DNA of 64,000 nt from Bacteroidota bacterium. GTDB taxonomy: Bacteria > Bacteroidota > Bacteroidia > Flavobacteriales > Weeksellaceae. The translations under genes and the position numbers were made by a program. The stretch is from the NCBI GenBank assembly GCA_018902795.1, contig JAHIQD010000011.1, positions 1 to 64,000 on the forward strand. The letters run 5' to 3'. The notes beneath the pieces were generated by a model. The model had not been told where the DNA came from. It searched no databases and worked only from the letters and a program-made list of their open reading frames with translations. Positions 40,176-49,035 of the stretch are shown here, in pieces (the stretch's first letter is position 1; each line of letters begins with the position of its first letter).

Positions 40176-40637
40176 ATGAATATCGAAATCATTAACTTTG
40201 AATCAAAATACCGCGACGATTTCAAAAATCTGAATGTTGAATGGTTGCAGAAATATTTTGTAGTTGAAGAGTTCGACCAGCATCAGCTCGCCAATCCGGA
40301 GTCTGAAATCCTCGAAAAAGGTGGAAAAATTTATTTGGCAAAAGCAGGAGATCAAATTGTTGGAACAGCTTCCTTACTGAAAGAACACGATGTTTACGAG
40401 CTTGCAAAAATGGCGGTAACCGAAGAGTTTAAAGGTCACGGAATCGGGAATATTCTCATGAGGCACTGTATTGAAGAAGCGAAAAAATTAGGAACAGAGA
40501 AAGTGATTTTACTTTCCAACCGAAGTTTAACTCCTGCCATTGAAATGTATAAAAAATTCGGTTTCACTGAAGTTCCGGTAGATGAGGAAACACCTTATGA
40601 GAGATGCAACATTAAGATGGAACTTCCTTTGAAATAA
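40176..40637 (+). CDS. GNAT-family N-acetyltransferase
   Basis: A 153-residue protein with the acetyl-CoA-binding motif A in VTEEFKGHGIGNILMRHCIE (about 86-105; Q/RxxGxG/A type as KGHGIG) and motif B around LSNRSLTPAIEMYKKFGFTEV (about 111-131). It transfers an acetyl group to an unknown amine substrate. Length is normal for a single-domain GNAT. Confidence 0.9.
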   Translation: MNIEIINFESKYRDDFKNLNVEWLQKYFVVEEFDQHQLANPESEILEKGGKIYLAKAGDQIVGTASLLKEHDVYELAKMAVTEEFKGHGIGNILMRHCIEEAKKLGTEKVILLSNRSLTPAIEMYKKFGFTEVPVDEETPYERCNIKMELPLK

Positions 40638-40676
40638 ATATGGTCAAAAGTAAAACAATATAAAACTAAAAAAATC

Positions 40677-41123
40677 ATGGCACAGGTAAACGCGTACTTA
40701 ACATTCAACGGCAACTGCGAAGAAGCCTTCAATTTTTACAAATCCGTTTTCGGCGGAGAATTCCCTTACATTGGCCGTTTCGGCGATATGCCTCCTAGTG
40801 ACGGAAAAGAAGTTTCTGCAGAAGACAAAAACAAAATCATGCATGTCACCCTTCCAATCTCACAGGAAACGGTACTGATGGGTTCTGACACTGGCGGAGA
40901 ATGGTCGTCCAATTTCAACGCAGGCAATAACATTTCACTTTCCATCAACACCGATTCTAAAGAAGAAGCCGACCGCCTTTTCAACGGACTTTCAGAAGGT
41001 GGAACCGTAACAATGCCGCTTGCAGATACTTTCTGGGGTGCCTATTTCGGGATGTGGACAGATAAATTCGGCATCAACTGGATGGTGAACTACGACGATC
41101 CAGCGAAAGTTCAGGCACATTAA
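40677..41123 (+). CDS. VOC-family protein (PhnB/glyoxalase-like)
   Basis: A 148-residue protein of the vicinal-oxygen-chelate superfamily, PhnB-like subgroup: AYLTFNGNCEEAFNFYKSVFGG (about 6-27), IMHVTLPISQETVLMGSD (about 54-71), and a C-terminal WGAYFGMWTDKFGINWMVNY (about 120-139). Such small stand-alone VOC proteins often act as dimers with a divalent metal; the reaction is unknown. It is followed by dispersed repeat copy A. Confidence 0.88.
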   Translation: MAQVNAYLTFNGNCEEAFNFYKSVFGGEFPYIGRFGDMPPSDGKEVSAEDKNKIMHVTLPISQETVLMGSDTGGEWSSNFNAGNNISLSINTDSKEEADRLFNGLSEGGTVTMPLADTFWGAYFGMWTDKFGINWMVNYDDPAKVQAH

Positions 41124-41129
41124 TTTTTT

Positions 41130-41246
41130 TAGGAGCAAGACATTTCCCGCTTCTCCGAAGACTCGTCCCGCTTTCCGTTACAATCTTTTTTCCGGCGGCC
41201 AAGCGCCGCCGAAAAAAAGGATTTCCACTGCAATCGGGGCTAGAAG
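41130..41246 (+). repeat. Dispersed extragenic repeat, copy A
   Basis: The sequence starts AGGAGCAAGACA, then CTTCTCCGAAGACTCGTCCCGC, and ends ATCGGGGCTAGAA. The centre (41185-41219) is a hairpin with arms CTTTTTTCCGGCGG and CCGCCGAAAAAAAG. Start, second block and end also occur, on the other strand, in copy B at 52980-53093, whose central hairpin is different in sequence. A family of conserved flanks around a variable stem-loop is therefore suggested. Confidence 0.75.
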
Positions 41247-41286
41247 AAAACCCCGCTTTTCTTCCGGAATCAAGAAAAAAGATTTT

Positions 41287-41706
41287 ATGTCCGAAAATAA
41301 AACAAAACCCACAGCAACCAGCGTTGAAGAGTTTATTCTGAGTTCCGACGAAAAGAAACAGAACGACAGTTTCGAACTCGTCAGCATCATGGAAGAACTT
41401 TCCGGCGAGAAAGCCACGATGTGGGGACCATCCATCATCGGTTTCGGATCTTACCATTACAAATATGAAAGTGGGCGCGAAGGCGATATGTGCAGAATCG
41501 GATTTTCTCCCAGAAAATCAGCGTTCTCTTTATACGTTATGGGTTGCGATTCAGAAAAACAGAATAAGCTGGTGGAGGATTTGGGAAAAATAAAAAAGGG
41601 AAACGGCGGATGCATTTATTTCAAAAAACTCGATGAGTTAGATAAAGATGTTCTTAGAAATCTCATCAAAGAATCTTTGAAATCGACCAAAGATAAATGG
41701 GGCTAA
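41287..41706 (+). CDS. DUF1801-family protein
   Basis: A 139-residue protein of the YdhG-like DUF1801 family: SIMEELSGEKATMWGPSIIG (about 36-55), then GSYHYKYESGREGDMCRIGFSPRKSAFSLYVMG (about 57-89). Function is unknown; the fold is shared with an iron-chaperone (frataxin-like) protein of Bacillus. It starts 40 bases after the end of the repeat, with an A-rich leader. Confidence 0.85.
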   Translation: MSENKTKPTATSVEEFILSSDEKKQNDSFELVSIMEELSGEKATMWGPSIIGFGSYHYKYESGREGDMCRIGFSPRKSAFSLYVMGCDSEKQNKLVEDLGKIKKGNGGCIYFKKLDELDKDVLRNLIKESLKSTKDKWG

Positions 41707-41745
41707 AATATAATGGTCAGCTAACGTAAATTTAAAATTTATAAT

Positions 41746-42501
41746 ATGAGCAAAATAGCATTAGTAACAGGAGCCAGCCGCGGTTTGGGAAAAGATATGG
41801 CATTAAGTCTTGCCAAAAAAGGAATTGACGTTATTTTCACCTACCATTCGAAAGCAGATGAAGCAGCCCAAACTGCCCTCGAAATAGAGAAATTGGGACA
41901 AAAGACCGCTTTTCTTCAGTTAAGCATGGACAATCAGTCTGGTTTTGAAGATTTCTTTAAGAATGTAGAAAAAGTTCTCAGCGAAAAATTTGGCGGTCAG
42001 AAAATCGATTTTCTCATCAACAACGCCGGAATCGGTTTACGCACCATTTTAGGTGAAACTGATGAAAAAACGTTTGATATCCTGATGAACGTCCATGTGA
42101 AAAGCCCGTATTTTCTTACCCAAAACATGCTCAAATACATGAATGATGGCGGCGGAATTATCAATATAGGAAGCGGTTTGTCAAGATTTTCAATGGTTGG
42201 TAATTCAGTATATGCAAGTTTTAAAGCGGCGATTACTACCATGGCAAAATATTGGGCGATGGAACTTGGGAAAAGACAAATTCGTGTGAATACCGTTGCG
42301 CCGGGAGCTATTGAAACGGATTTTGGTGGTGGCACCGTCCGCGACAATAAAGAAATCAATAAACACATTGCCGAAAATACCGCCCTGGGAAGAGTCGGAC
42401 TTCCCGAAGATATCGGTTCCGTGGTTGCATTTCTCTGCACTGAAGATTCGAAATGGATTAATGGGCAGAGAATTGAAGTATCTGGCGGAATCAATTTATA
42501 A
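41746..42501 (+). CDS. Short-chain dehydrogenase/reductase
   Basis: A 251-residue classical SDR: NAD(P)-binding TGASRGLG (about 8-15), NNAGIG (about 91-96), catalytic YASFK (Tyr about 154, Lys about 158), and VNTVAPGAIETDFG (about 183-196). It oxidises or reduces an alcohol/carbonyl with a nicotinamide cofactor; the FabG-like character suggests, but does not prove, an acyl or sugar substrate. It faces the thiolase gene across a shared terminator. Confidence 0.92.
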   Translation: MSKIALVTGASRGLGKDMALSLAKKGIDVIFTYHSKADEAAQTALEIEKLGQKTAFLQLSMDNQSGFEDFFKNVEKVLSEKFGGQKIDFLINNAGIGLRTILGETDEKTFDILMNVHVKSPYFLTQNMLKYMNDGGGIINIGSGLSRFSMVGNSVYASFKAAITTMAKYWAMELGKRQIRVNTVAPGAIETDFGGGTVRDNKEINKHIAENTALGRVGLPEDIGSVVAFLCTEDSKWINGQRIEVSGGINL

Positions 42502-42502
42502 T

Positions 42503-42534
42503 AAAAAAACCGCTGATTTATTCAGCAGTTTTTT
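42503..42534. terminator. Bidirectional terminator between SDR and thiolase genes
   Basis: Arms AACCGCTGA and TCAGCAGTT pair with one mismatch around TTTAT. An A-run precedes and a T-run follows, so it can stop both the plus-strand SDR transcript and the minus-strand catabolic operon. Confidence 0.75.
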
Positions 42535-42555
42535 CTATTTATCTAAGTTTTCTTT

Positions 42556-43773
42556 TTAAACATTCGGGTTTTCAAGAATCACGGCGTAACCTTGGCCAAC
42601 ACCGATACACATTGTTGCCAATGCATATTTTTTGCCGGTTTTATTCAGTTCTAAAGCCGCAGAATAGGTAATACGCGTTCCGCTCATTCCGAGTGGATGA
42701 CCGAGTGCAATAGCGCCACCATTCACATTTACTCTTGCATCGTCATTTGCAATTCCAAGTTCTTTTAAACACGCAATACTTTGGGCTGAAAAGGCTTCGT
42801 TCAGTTCAATGATATCAATTTGGTCTAAAGTTAGATTGGCTCTTTTCAACGCCAGTTTTGTAGCGTCAACAGGACCGATTCCCATAATTCTGGGTTCAAC
42901 TCCCACAACGGCAGAACTTACGATTTTTGCCAACGGTTTCAGGCCGTAATTTTTTACCGCATCATCCGAAGCAATGAGAACTGCGGCGGCACCGTCATTT
43001 AATCCCGAAGCGTTTCCTGCAGTTACGGTTCCGTTTTCTTTTACGAAGACTGCTTTTAGTTTCCCCAAAACTTCCAAAGTGGAATTAGGTTTGATGAATT
43101 CATCTTTATTAATGACAACCGGATCGCCTTTTCTCTGCGGAATTACAATATCAGAAATTTCTTCTGCCAACCTTCCGGATTCCTGTGCTTTCCTGGCTTT
43201 TATCTGAGAATTCAATGCAAACTCATCCTGTTCTTCCCGTGATATTTTATAGATTTCGGCTAAGTTTTCTGCGGTTTTTCCCATCGCTTCAACGCCGTAC
43301 ATTTTTTCCATCTGCGGATTGATAAAACGCCATCCGAAGCTGGTGTCGTACATTTTCTGATCAGTTCCAAAAGCACTTTCTGCTTTCGAAATTGCGTATG
43401 GTGCTCTCGACATTCCTTCCACACCGCCGGCAATAAAAAGATCTCCTTCGCCGGATTTTATTGCTCTCATCGCCTGTGCAACGGCACTCATTCCTGAAGC
43501 GCAAAGCCTGTTTACGGTTTCTCCCGGAATGTTGGTTGGAAGTCCGGCCAAAAGCAAGGCCATTCTTGCAATATTCCTATTGTCTTCGCCGGCCTGATTG
43601 GCGCAGCCGATAATCACGTCATCAATTTTATCCAAAGGTAATTCCAGATTTTTGGCGACTAGACTTTTGATCACGGAAGCCATCAAATCATCTGTTCTTA
43701 CCGGCGCTAAACTTCCTTTGAAACTTCCAATGGCAGAACGTGTTCCGTCGATAATATATGCTTCTTTTTCCAT
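42556..43773 (-). CDS. pcaF: Thiolase, probable 3-oxoadipyl-CoA thiolase (PcaF)
   Basis: A 405-residue thiolase. Active-site residues are visible: Cys in NRLCASGMSA (about 90), His in GGAIALGHPLGMSG (about 355), Cys in CIGVGQG (about 390). It would split beta-ketoadipyl-CoA into succinyl-CoA and acetyl-CoA, the last step of the pathway. Sequence alone is compatible with an acetyl-CoA acetyltransferase; the neighbouring genes decide for PcaF. It is the last gene of the catabolic operon, 15 bases after the FUSC gene. Confidence 0.88.
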   Translation of the reverse strand: MEKEAYIIDGTRSAIGSFKGSLAPVRTDDLMASVIKSLVAKNLELPLDKIDDVIIGCANQAGEDNRNIARMALLLAGLPTNIPGETVNRLCASGMSAVAQAMRAIKSGEGDLFIAGGVEGMSRAPYAISKAESAFGTDQKMYDTSFGWRFINPQMEKMYGVEAMGKTAENLAEIYKISREEQDEFALNSQIKARKAQESGRLAEEISDIVIPQRKGDPVVINKDEFIKPNSTLEVLGKLKAVFVKENGTVTAGNASGLNDGAAAVLIASDDAVKNYGLKPLAKIVSSAVVGVEPRIMGIGPVDATKLALKRANLTLDQIDIIELNEAFSAQSIACLKELGIANDDARVNVNGGAIALGHPLGMSGTRITYSAALELNKTGKKYALATMCIGVGQGYAVILENPNV

Positions 43774-43788
43774 AATTTAATTTTTAGT

Positions 43789-44313
43789 TTATTTTACTGT
43801 TCGGTATTCCAAATCCAGTATTTTTCGGTGCACAAATTTAATCATAAAAGCCGTGGAAACGGTAACCAGCAAACCGATAATACAGCCGATAAACACGGAA
43901 ACAAATCTTTCCACCGGTGCCATAAAACTCTCATCCGGCCGCTCCATCAAAACGATGATGATAGCAACAATGGCACTTCGCGACACATTCAACAGATTAA
44001 ACAGTTTGCAGATCAGCGCTGCTGCCGTAATTCCGATCAGAATTTTAAAATACACCTCGATCGGAAGTGAAAATACAATAATTCCTGATAATGCGCCGAT
44101 AAAATTAGCTTTCACCCGCTCTATTGACAGTCTTTTCGAATCTTTACCTTCCGGGGAAATGACGAGCAGTATAGAAAGCAGTGCCCAAAAAAGATCAAAC
44201 CCCGGAAAGCTTTTCAAAAGAAAATAGCCAATAGAAAATCCAATGATACACCGAATAATGTAGATTACAATCGGTGAAAAAAGGAAAGCTCTTATTTTAT
44301 TTGATTTCTGCAA
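43789..44313 (-). CDS. FUSC-family membrane protein (aromatic-acid-exporter-like)
   Basis: A 174-residue protein with about five membrane segments and the FUSC-type arrangement (FDLFWALLSILLVISPEGKDSK near 40-60; SRSAIVAIIIVLMERPDE near 112-128). Related proteins (AaeB, ArAE) export aromatic acids, but this one has only the membrane domain. It sits inside the operon, between the CoA-transferase and thiolase genes with short gaps (24 and 15 bases). A role in exporting toxic muconate or aromatic intermediates is inferred from that position. Confidence 0.75.
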   Translation of the reverse strand: MQKSNKIRAFLFSPIVIYIIRCIIGFSIGYFLLKSFPGFDLFWALLSILLVISPEGKDSKRLSIERVKANFIGALSGIIVFSLPIEVYFKILIGITAAALICKLFNLLNVSRSAIVAIIIVLMERPDESFMAPVERFVSVFIGCIIGLLVTVSTAFMIKFVHRKILDLEYRTVK

Positions 44314-44337
44314 TGGTGTGATTTAATCCACCAATTT

Positions 44338-45684
44338 TTATGAAAGATCTTCAATGAATTTTGCGGCAGTTTTTTCCCGAACTTCTTCTAATGTTGCGCC
44401 CGGCATTACCTCAGTTAAAGTAAGTTTTCCGTCAATGTAACTGAAAACTGCAAGGTCAGTAATCACCACATCAACAGATTTTAAAGCTGTTAAAGGTAAA
44501 TCGCAGACCGGAACAATTTTCGATGTGCCATCTCTTTCGGTATGCATCATTGTGATAATGAGTTTTTTCGCTCCCGAAGCCAAATCCATCGCACCTCCAA
44601 CGCCTAAAAGCGGTTCGCCGGGAACTGCCCAGTTGGCAAGATTTCCTGCTTCATCCACTTGCAGACCGCCCATCACAGCAGTATCAATATGTCCGCCGCG
44701 AATCATCGCGAAAGAATCCGTGCTGTCGAAATAGCTGGTTCCGGGAAGTGCAGTAACTGGGATTTTTCCTGCATTCACCGGATAATCCATTGCGCCTCCG
44801 CCATCTTCCGGAACGGGACCAACACCCAACATTCCGTTTTCGGTGTGAAGAATAATACCGTGTTCTTCGGTAATTAAATCAGCTACTAAGGTTGGAATTC
44901 CGATGCCAAGATTTACCACTTCGCCTTTCTGAAGCTCAGCCAAAGCACGTTTTGCCATATTCATTCTTTTTTCGGAAACAACTTTTGATTTGCTCACAGA
45001 ACCGGAACTTCCGAGTTCTTCCAATGTCGTATGCGCCTGAACCAAATAATCGATATAGCAACCTTGCGTATGAATGTTTTCGGCAGCAATTTCGCCAACC
45101 GCAACAATCTCTTCCACTTCTGCAATCACGAGATCAGCGGCAGTTGCGAAAGCACGGTTAAAATTCTGTTCCGTCATTCTGTACTGAAGATTTCCTGCAG
45201 TATCAGCTTTCCAGGCACGGATAAAGGCTACATTTCCGCGGATTCCAGGAACGAAAACCATTTCTTTTCCGTTGATGATTTTAGTTTCTCTTCCTTTGGC
45301 AATTTCGGTTCCGGCAGAAGTTACAGTATAAAAACCGCCGATTCCTGCGCCACCTGCCCGAACAGCTTCTGCAAGCGTTCCCTGCGGGATGAGTTCATAT
45401 TCTACATCGCCGTTTTGTGCCGCTTTTACCGCTTCAGGGTTGGAAGTGAAAAAGGAGCCGATCATTTTTTTAATCTGTCTGTTTCTTAAAAGCCGGCCAC
45501 CGCCTAAGCCCGGTTCGCCAACATTATTTCCTATAAAAGTTAGGTTTTTTGTGTCTGTTTCCGCCAAAGCGTGCATCAGGTGAACCGGATTTCCGGTCAT
45601 CCCGAAACCGCCCTGTAAAAGGGTGTCGCCATCTTTTACGAATGCAGCGGCTTCCTGTGGTGTAATTTGTGGAACGTGTTTCAT
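44338..45684 (-). CDS. 3-oxoadipate CoA-transferase, alpha and beta subunits fused
   Basis: A 448-residue class I CoA-transferase in which subunits A (about 1-225) and B (about 232-448) are joined. The A part has GGFGMTGNPVHLMHAL near 21-36 and the Gly-rich GNNVGEPGLGGGRLL; the B part has the catalytic Glu in HTENGMLGVGP (about 276-286). It moves CoA from succinyl-CoA to beta-ketoadipate. In most proteobacteria this is two proteins, PcaI and PcaJ. Acetoacetate (ScoAB) and propionate versions look similar, so the substrate is set by the operon. It starts 38 bases after pcaD. Confidence 0.88.
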   Translation of the reverse strand: MKHVPQITPQEAAAFVKDGDTLLQGGFGMTGNPVHLMHALAETDTKNLTFIGNNVGEPGLGGGRLLRNRQIKKMIGSFFTSNPEAVKAAQNGDVEYELIPQGTLAEAVRAGGAGIGGFYTVTSAGTEIAKGRETKIINGKEMVFVPGIRGNVAFIRAWKADTAGNLQYRMTEQNFNRAFATAADLVIAEVEEIVAVGEIAAENIHTQGCYIDYLVQAHTTLEELGSSGSVSKSKVVSEKRMNMAKRALAELQKGEVVNLGIGIPTLVADLITEEHGIILHTENGMLGVGPVPEDGGGAMDYPVNAGKIPVTALPGTSYFDSTDSFAMIRGGHIDTAVMGGLQVDEAGNLANWAVPGEPLLGVGGAMDLASGAKKLIITMMHTERDGTSKIVPVCDLPLTALKSVDVVITDLAVFSYIDGKLTLTEVMPGATLEEVREKTAAKFIEDLS

Positions 45685-45722
45685 TTTACTTTTTTTATAT
45701 TTAATGCAAACTGCATATTTCT

Positions 45723-46502
45723 TTATTGATTTAAAAACTGAACAACCGCGCTGCTGAATTCAGCTGGTTTTTCGAAGTTGGAAAGATGACAGGTTTCCAG
45801 AATGATATGCTCCGCATTCCTGATATTCTTTTGTAGGGAATTGCCGTCTTCAACCGTTGTTACTTCATCGTATTTTCCTGAAATGACGAGGGTAGGAATA
45901 TTGATTTTGTCGAGTTCATTTCTGAAATCGGCATCGCGGACCATCGCACAGTTGGAAATGTATCCCTGTAACGGCGTCTCAGCGAAATTTTCCAAAATTC
46001 CATCCACTTCATTTTTATGATTTTTATTGAAACTTTCCGTAAACCATCTTTCGGCAGTTGCTTCAAGAATGGAAGAAAGTCCATTTTCGGATACGCTTTT
46101 GATCCGGCTGTTCCAACCATCAGCAGTACCGATTTTGGCTGCTGTATTGGAGATAATCAGTTTTTTAAGTCTTCCGTCAGCATTTAATGCCAGCCACTGA
46201 CCGATTAATCCGCCCATTGAAATTCCACAGAAATAAAATTCCTTAATTCCTAAAAATTCAGTGAGCTGTAAAATATCGTTTCCTAAAAGTTCAGCACTAT
46301 AATCGCCCTCCGTTACTTCACTTTTTCCATGTCCTCGGGTGTCGTAGAACAGAATGTTGAAATATTTTGAAATCTCTTCCCGCTGTTTTTCCCACATCGA
46401 AAAGTTGGTTCCCAATGAATTCGAAAATACGAGTGAGTTCTCTTTGCCGTGATCTTCAAAAAGATAATTGATTTCTGTGTTATTTACTTTTGTTAAAGGC
46501 AT
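45723..46502 (-). CDS. pcaD: 3-oxoadipate enol-lactonase (PcaD)
   Basis: A 259-residue alpha/beta hydrolase. The nucleophile elbow is GISMGG (Ser about 92), with DTRGHGKSE (about 54-62), an acid in SGKYDEVTT, and His in TCHLSNFEKP (about 243). Length and motifs fit PcaD, which opens beta-ketoadipate enol-lactone to beta-ketoadipate. The catA-pcaD gap is the longest in the operon (95 bases) and has a weak hairpin. Confidence 0.88.
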   Translation of the reverse strand: MPLTKVNNTEINYLFEDHGKENSLVFSNSLGTNFSMWEKQREEISKYFNILFYDTRGHGKSEVTEGDYSAELLGNDILQLTEFLGIKEFYFCGISMGGLIGQWLALNADGRLKKLIISNTAAKIGTADGWNSRIKSVSENGLSSILEATAERWFTESFNKNHKNEVDGILENFAETPLQGYISNCAMVRDADFRNELDKINIPTLVISGKYDEVTTVEDGNSLQKNIRNAEHIILETCHLSNFEKPAEFSSAVVQFLNQ

Positions 46503-46597
46503 TTATTAAAAATTTATTTGACGGAAGTGAAGAAAACCAAACAAACTCTACATCCTGAAATGAAGAGTCTGCCTGAAGATTAGATTATTTCAAACTG

Positions 46598-47527
46598 CTA
46601 TGATGCGAGCGCTCTTGTTCTGTGATTTTCGCCGTTATCATGTATTACTTCTTCTTTTACAATGGTAAAATTGAAATTCGAGTGTGCATAAGCTTCGTCT
46701 CCGTAACCGTTGGCAACTGCTTCTTCTGCAGAATGTCTTGTAATTTTAGGTACAAGTTCTTCCTTGGTTGCAAAAGCAAAATCTTCAAAAATTAACGGAT
46801 CTCCTTCGATATTAATTTGGGTGGTCAGTTTTCTGTAACCTGGTGCTGTAACAAAGAAGTGGATGTGTGCAGGGCGGCTTCCGTGTCTTCCCAAAAGCGT
46901 CATCATTTTGTTGGTAGCACTTCCCGGTGGACATGAATATCCCGGTGGAACAACAGTTTTGAACTTATATTTTCCATCAGCACCGATTCTGATGGCTCTT
47001 CTTAAATTGTACTCGGACTGGCTTGTATCGAAATAAGAGTACATCCCGTGTTCGTTGCAGTGCCAAACTTCAAGTAAAGCGCCTTCTACAGGATTTCCGT
47101 CAACATCTTTTACGGTTCCTTCCATATAGAATCTTTCCAGATTTCGGTTTTCTTCCGGATTATTTTCCAGTTCCGCGTAAGATTCAGTTTCTGGAGAACC
47201 CGCAACGTAAAGCGGTCCTTCGATGGTTCTTGGTGTTACGTTGTTTAGTCCGGCCTCTTGATCTTCGTGATCCATCATGTCATCCATGAATTTTTCAATT
47301 CCTAATCCGGCGAAAAGTAATCCCCATTCGTTGTTTTGGCCAACCGTTTTCAAATAATCTGCGGCGTGCCACATTTCTTCGGAAGTAATATTAAGGTCAA
47401 CCATTGCATAAAAAAGGTCTTTCAGAAGACGGTTTGTAATTTCCTTAACTCTTTCATTGCCCTGTCCGGCCTTTTCCTGACTTGTGATTACCGCCAATAC
47501 GGCATCTATCTGTTCTCTTGTCATCAT
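46598..47527 (-). CDS. catA: Catechol 1,2-dioxygenase (CatA)
   Basis: 309 residues from the ATG at 47527 (MMTREQIDAV); the frame is open farther upstream but that part overlaps catC and is not credible. An intradiol dioxygenase with an N-terminal helical dimerisation domain (about 1-95) and the catalytic beta domain. Iron ligands match the known spacing: Tyr in GMYSYF, Tyr in PPGYSCPP and the two His of RPAHIHFF, with 24 residues from the second Tyr to the first His. It opens catechol to cis,cis-muconate. It lies 41 bases after catC. Confidence 0.93.
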   Translation of the reverse strand: MMTREQIDAVLAVITSQEKAGQGNERVKEITNRLLKDLFYAMVDLNITSEEMWHAADYLKTVGQNNEWGLLFAGLGIEKFMDDMMDHEDQEAGLNNVTPRTIEGPLYVAGSPETESYAELENNPEENRNLERFYMEGTVKDVDGNPVEGALLEVWHCNEHGMYSYFDTSQSEYNLRRAIRIGADGKYKFKTVVPPGYSCPPGSATNKMMTLLGRHGSRPAHIHFFVTAPGYRKLTTQINIEGDPLIFEDFAFATKEELVPKITRHSAEEAVANGYGDEAYAHSNFNFTIVKEEVIHDNGENHRTRALAS

Positions 47528-47568
47528 GATTTTTAAATTTTTTTGAATTGATATTGTTGTTAAATTTT

Positions 47569-47859
47569 TTAAAGAAGAGTTTCGCGTAAAGCATTCGGGT
47601 GTTTGCAGACGCTGGTTACTTTGATCGTCATGTAAGGGAAAAGTGGTAGGGAACTCAGGATTGCGTGAAGCTCGTCCGGACTTTCCACTTCCAGAACGCT
47701 GATATTTGAATATCTGCCTGCAACCCGCCACAGATATTTCCATTTCCCGGAATTCTGCCACTTCTGAGAAGTTTCCTGTTCTCTTTCCATGAATGATTTT
47801 TTTTTGTCCTCATCCCAGGTTTCCGGAATGTGAACATCCATTTCTACTACGTATACCAT
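47569..47859 (-). CDS. catC: Muconolactone delta-isomerase (CatC)
   Basis: A 96-residue protein, normal length. The N-terminal MVYVVEMDVHIPETWDED and the segment LWRVAGRYSNISVLEVESPDELH (about 43-65), then LPLFPYMTIKVTSVCKHPNA (about 71-90), match CatC. It converts muconolactone to beta-ketoadipate enol-lactone. It starts 2 bases after catB. Confidence 0.92.
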   Translation of the reverse strand: MVYVVEMDVHIPETWDEDKKKSFMEREQETSQKWQNSGKWKYLWRVAGRYSNISVLEVESPDELHAILSSLPLFPYMTIKVTSVCKHPNALRETLL

Positions 47860-47861
47860 GA

Positions 47862-48986
47862 TTATTTTCTTTTGTAATGATTCAGTTTATCTTCGTCGAT
47901 TTCAATTCCCAAACCGGGACCTTTCGGCACTTCGAGTGTGCAGTCTTTAAACACCATCGGATTGGTGACGATGTCGTCGGTCAAAAGCATAGGTCCAAAA
48001 AGTTCGGTTCCCCAACCTAAGTTGGTAAATGTGCTGAAAATGTGCGCCGATGCTACGGAGCCAATGGTTCCTTCGAGCATGGTTCCGCCGTACAAACCGA
48101 TGTCAGAAGCTTCTGCCATACCTGCGATCTTTGCTGCGTTGTAAAGTCCGCCTGTTTTCATGATTTTGATGGCAAAAACACTTCCGCCACGGATTTTGCA
48201 GAGTTTCATTGCGTCTTCGATTGTAGCTACTGCTTCATCAGCCATAATGGGAACGTGGAAATATTCCGTAAGCCGCGCCAGTCCGTCGAAATTTGTTTTC
48301 ACGATTGGCTGTTCAATTAAATCGATGCCGTTGTCCTGCAGGATTTTAATCCAGATTTTTGCAGTAAATTCACTCCATGCCTGGTTGATATCCACAGTAA
48401 TTCTGATGTTTTCGCCCAAAGCTTTTTTAATGGCTACTACATGCGCCACATCTTTTTTGGGTTCGTTACTTCCTATTTTTAATTTAAAAGTATCGTGACG
48501 GTTAATTTCAATCAGGTGTTTAGCTTCTTCAATGTCTTTTTCGGTATTTCCGCTGGCCAAAGTCCACAAAACCGGAAGTTTGGTGTTGATAGAACCTCCG
48601 AAAAGTTCAGCGACACAAACGCCGAGACGTTTTCCCTGTGCATCGAGTAAAGCGGTTTCAATGCCGGCTTTTGTGAAGGTATTTCCTTTTACATTCCGGT
48701 TGATTTCGTGCATCAATACATTAATATTGGTAGCATCTTTTCCGGTTAATAATGGTGAAATATATTGATCAACCGTTAGTTTCATGGATTCCGGAGATTC
48801 CGGCCCATAGGTCATTCCACCGATGGTTGTTGATTCTCCCCAACCAATAATACCGTCTGTGGAAGTGATTTTAATAATCACCATAGTCTGCTTCATCATC
48901 GTCGCCATTGAAAGTTTGTGCGGACGGATGGTAGGTAAATCTATAATTGAGGCTTCAACACTCAGAATTGCTGGATTTTTTTCCAT
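47862..48986 (-). CDS. catB: Muconate cycloisomerase (CatB)
   Basis: A 374-residue enolase-superfamily enzyme. The KLKIG catalytic Lys motif lies at about 168-172, metal-binding acids follow in VDINQAW (about 200), IEQP (about 225) and DEAV (about 250), and KIMKTGGL near 275 holds the other Lys. The initial SIIDLPTIRPHKLSMATMMKQ stretch is typical of CatB. It converts cis,cis-muconate to muconolactone using Mn. It is the first gene of the operon, 169 bases from the regulator gene. Confidence 0.93.
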   Translation of the reverse strand: MEKNPAILSVEASIIDLPTIRPHKLSMATMMKQTMVIIKITSTDGIIGWGESTTIGGMTYGPESPESMKLTVDQYISPLLTGKDATNINVLMHEINRNVKGNTFTKAGIETALLDAQGKRLGVCVAELFGGSINTKLPVLWTLASGNTEKDIEEAKHLIEINRHDTFKLKIGSNEPKKDVAHVVAIKKALGENIRITVDINQAWSEFTAKIWIKILQDNGIDLIEQPIVKTNFDGLARLTEYFHVPIMADEAVATIEDAMKLCKIRGGSVFAIKIMKTGGLYNAAKIAGMAEASDIGLYGGTMLEGTIGSVASAHIFSTFTNLGWGTELFGPMLLTDDIVTNPMVFKDCTLEVPKGPGLGIEIDEDKLNHYKRK

Positions 48987-49035
48987 TAATATTCGTGTGA
49001 TATTGAGTTAAACATCTGTTAATGAATCTGTAAAC

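Noticed and set aside
46545..46568. Hairpin between catA and pcaD (ACTCT / AGAGT, extended by CAT/ATG)
   Set aside because: Short stem with a mismatch and only a loose T-rich tail; genes around it are clearly one pathway, so it was not called a terminator.
47528..47761. N-terminal extension of the catA reading frame
   Set aside because: It overlaps catC, has no dioxygenase similarity and the ATG pair at 47524-47527 gives the normal length.
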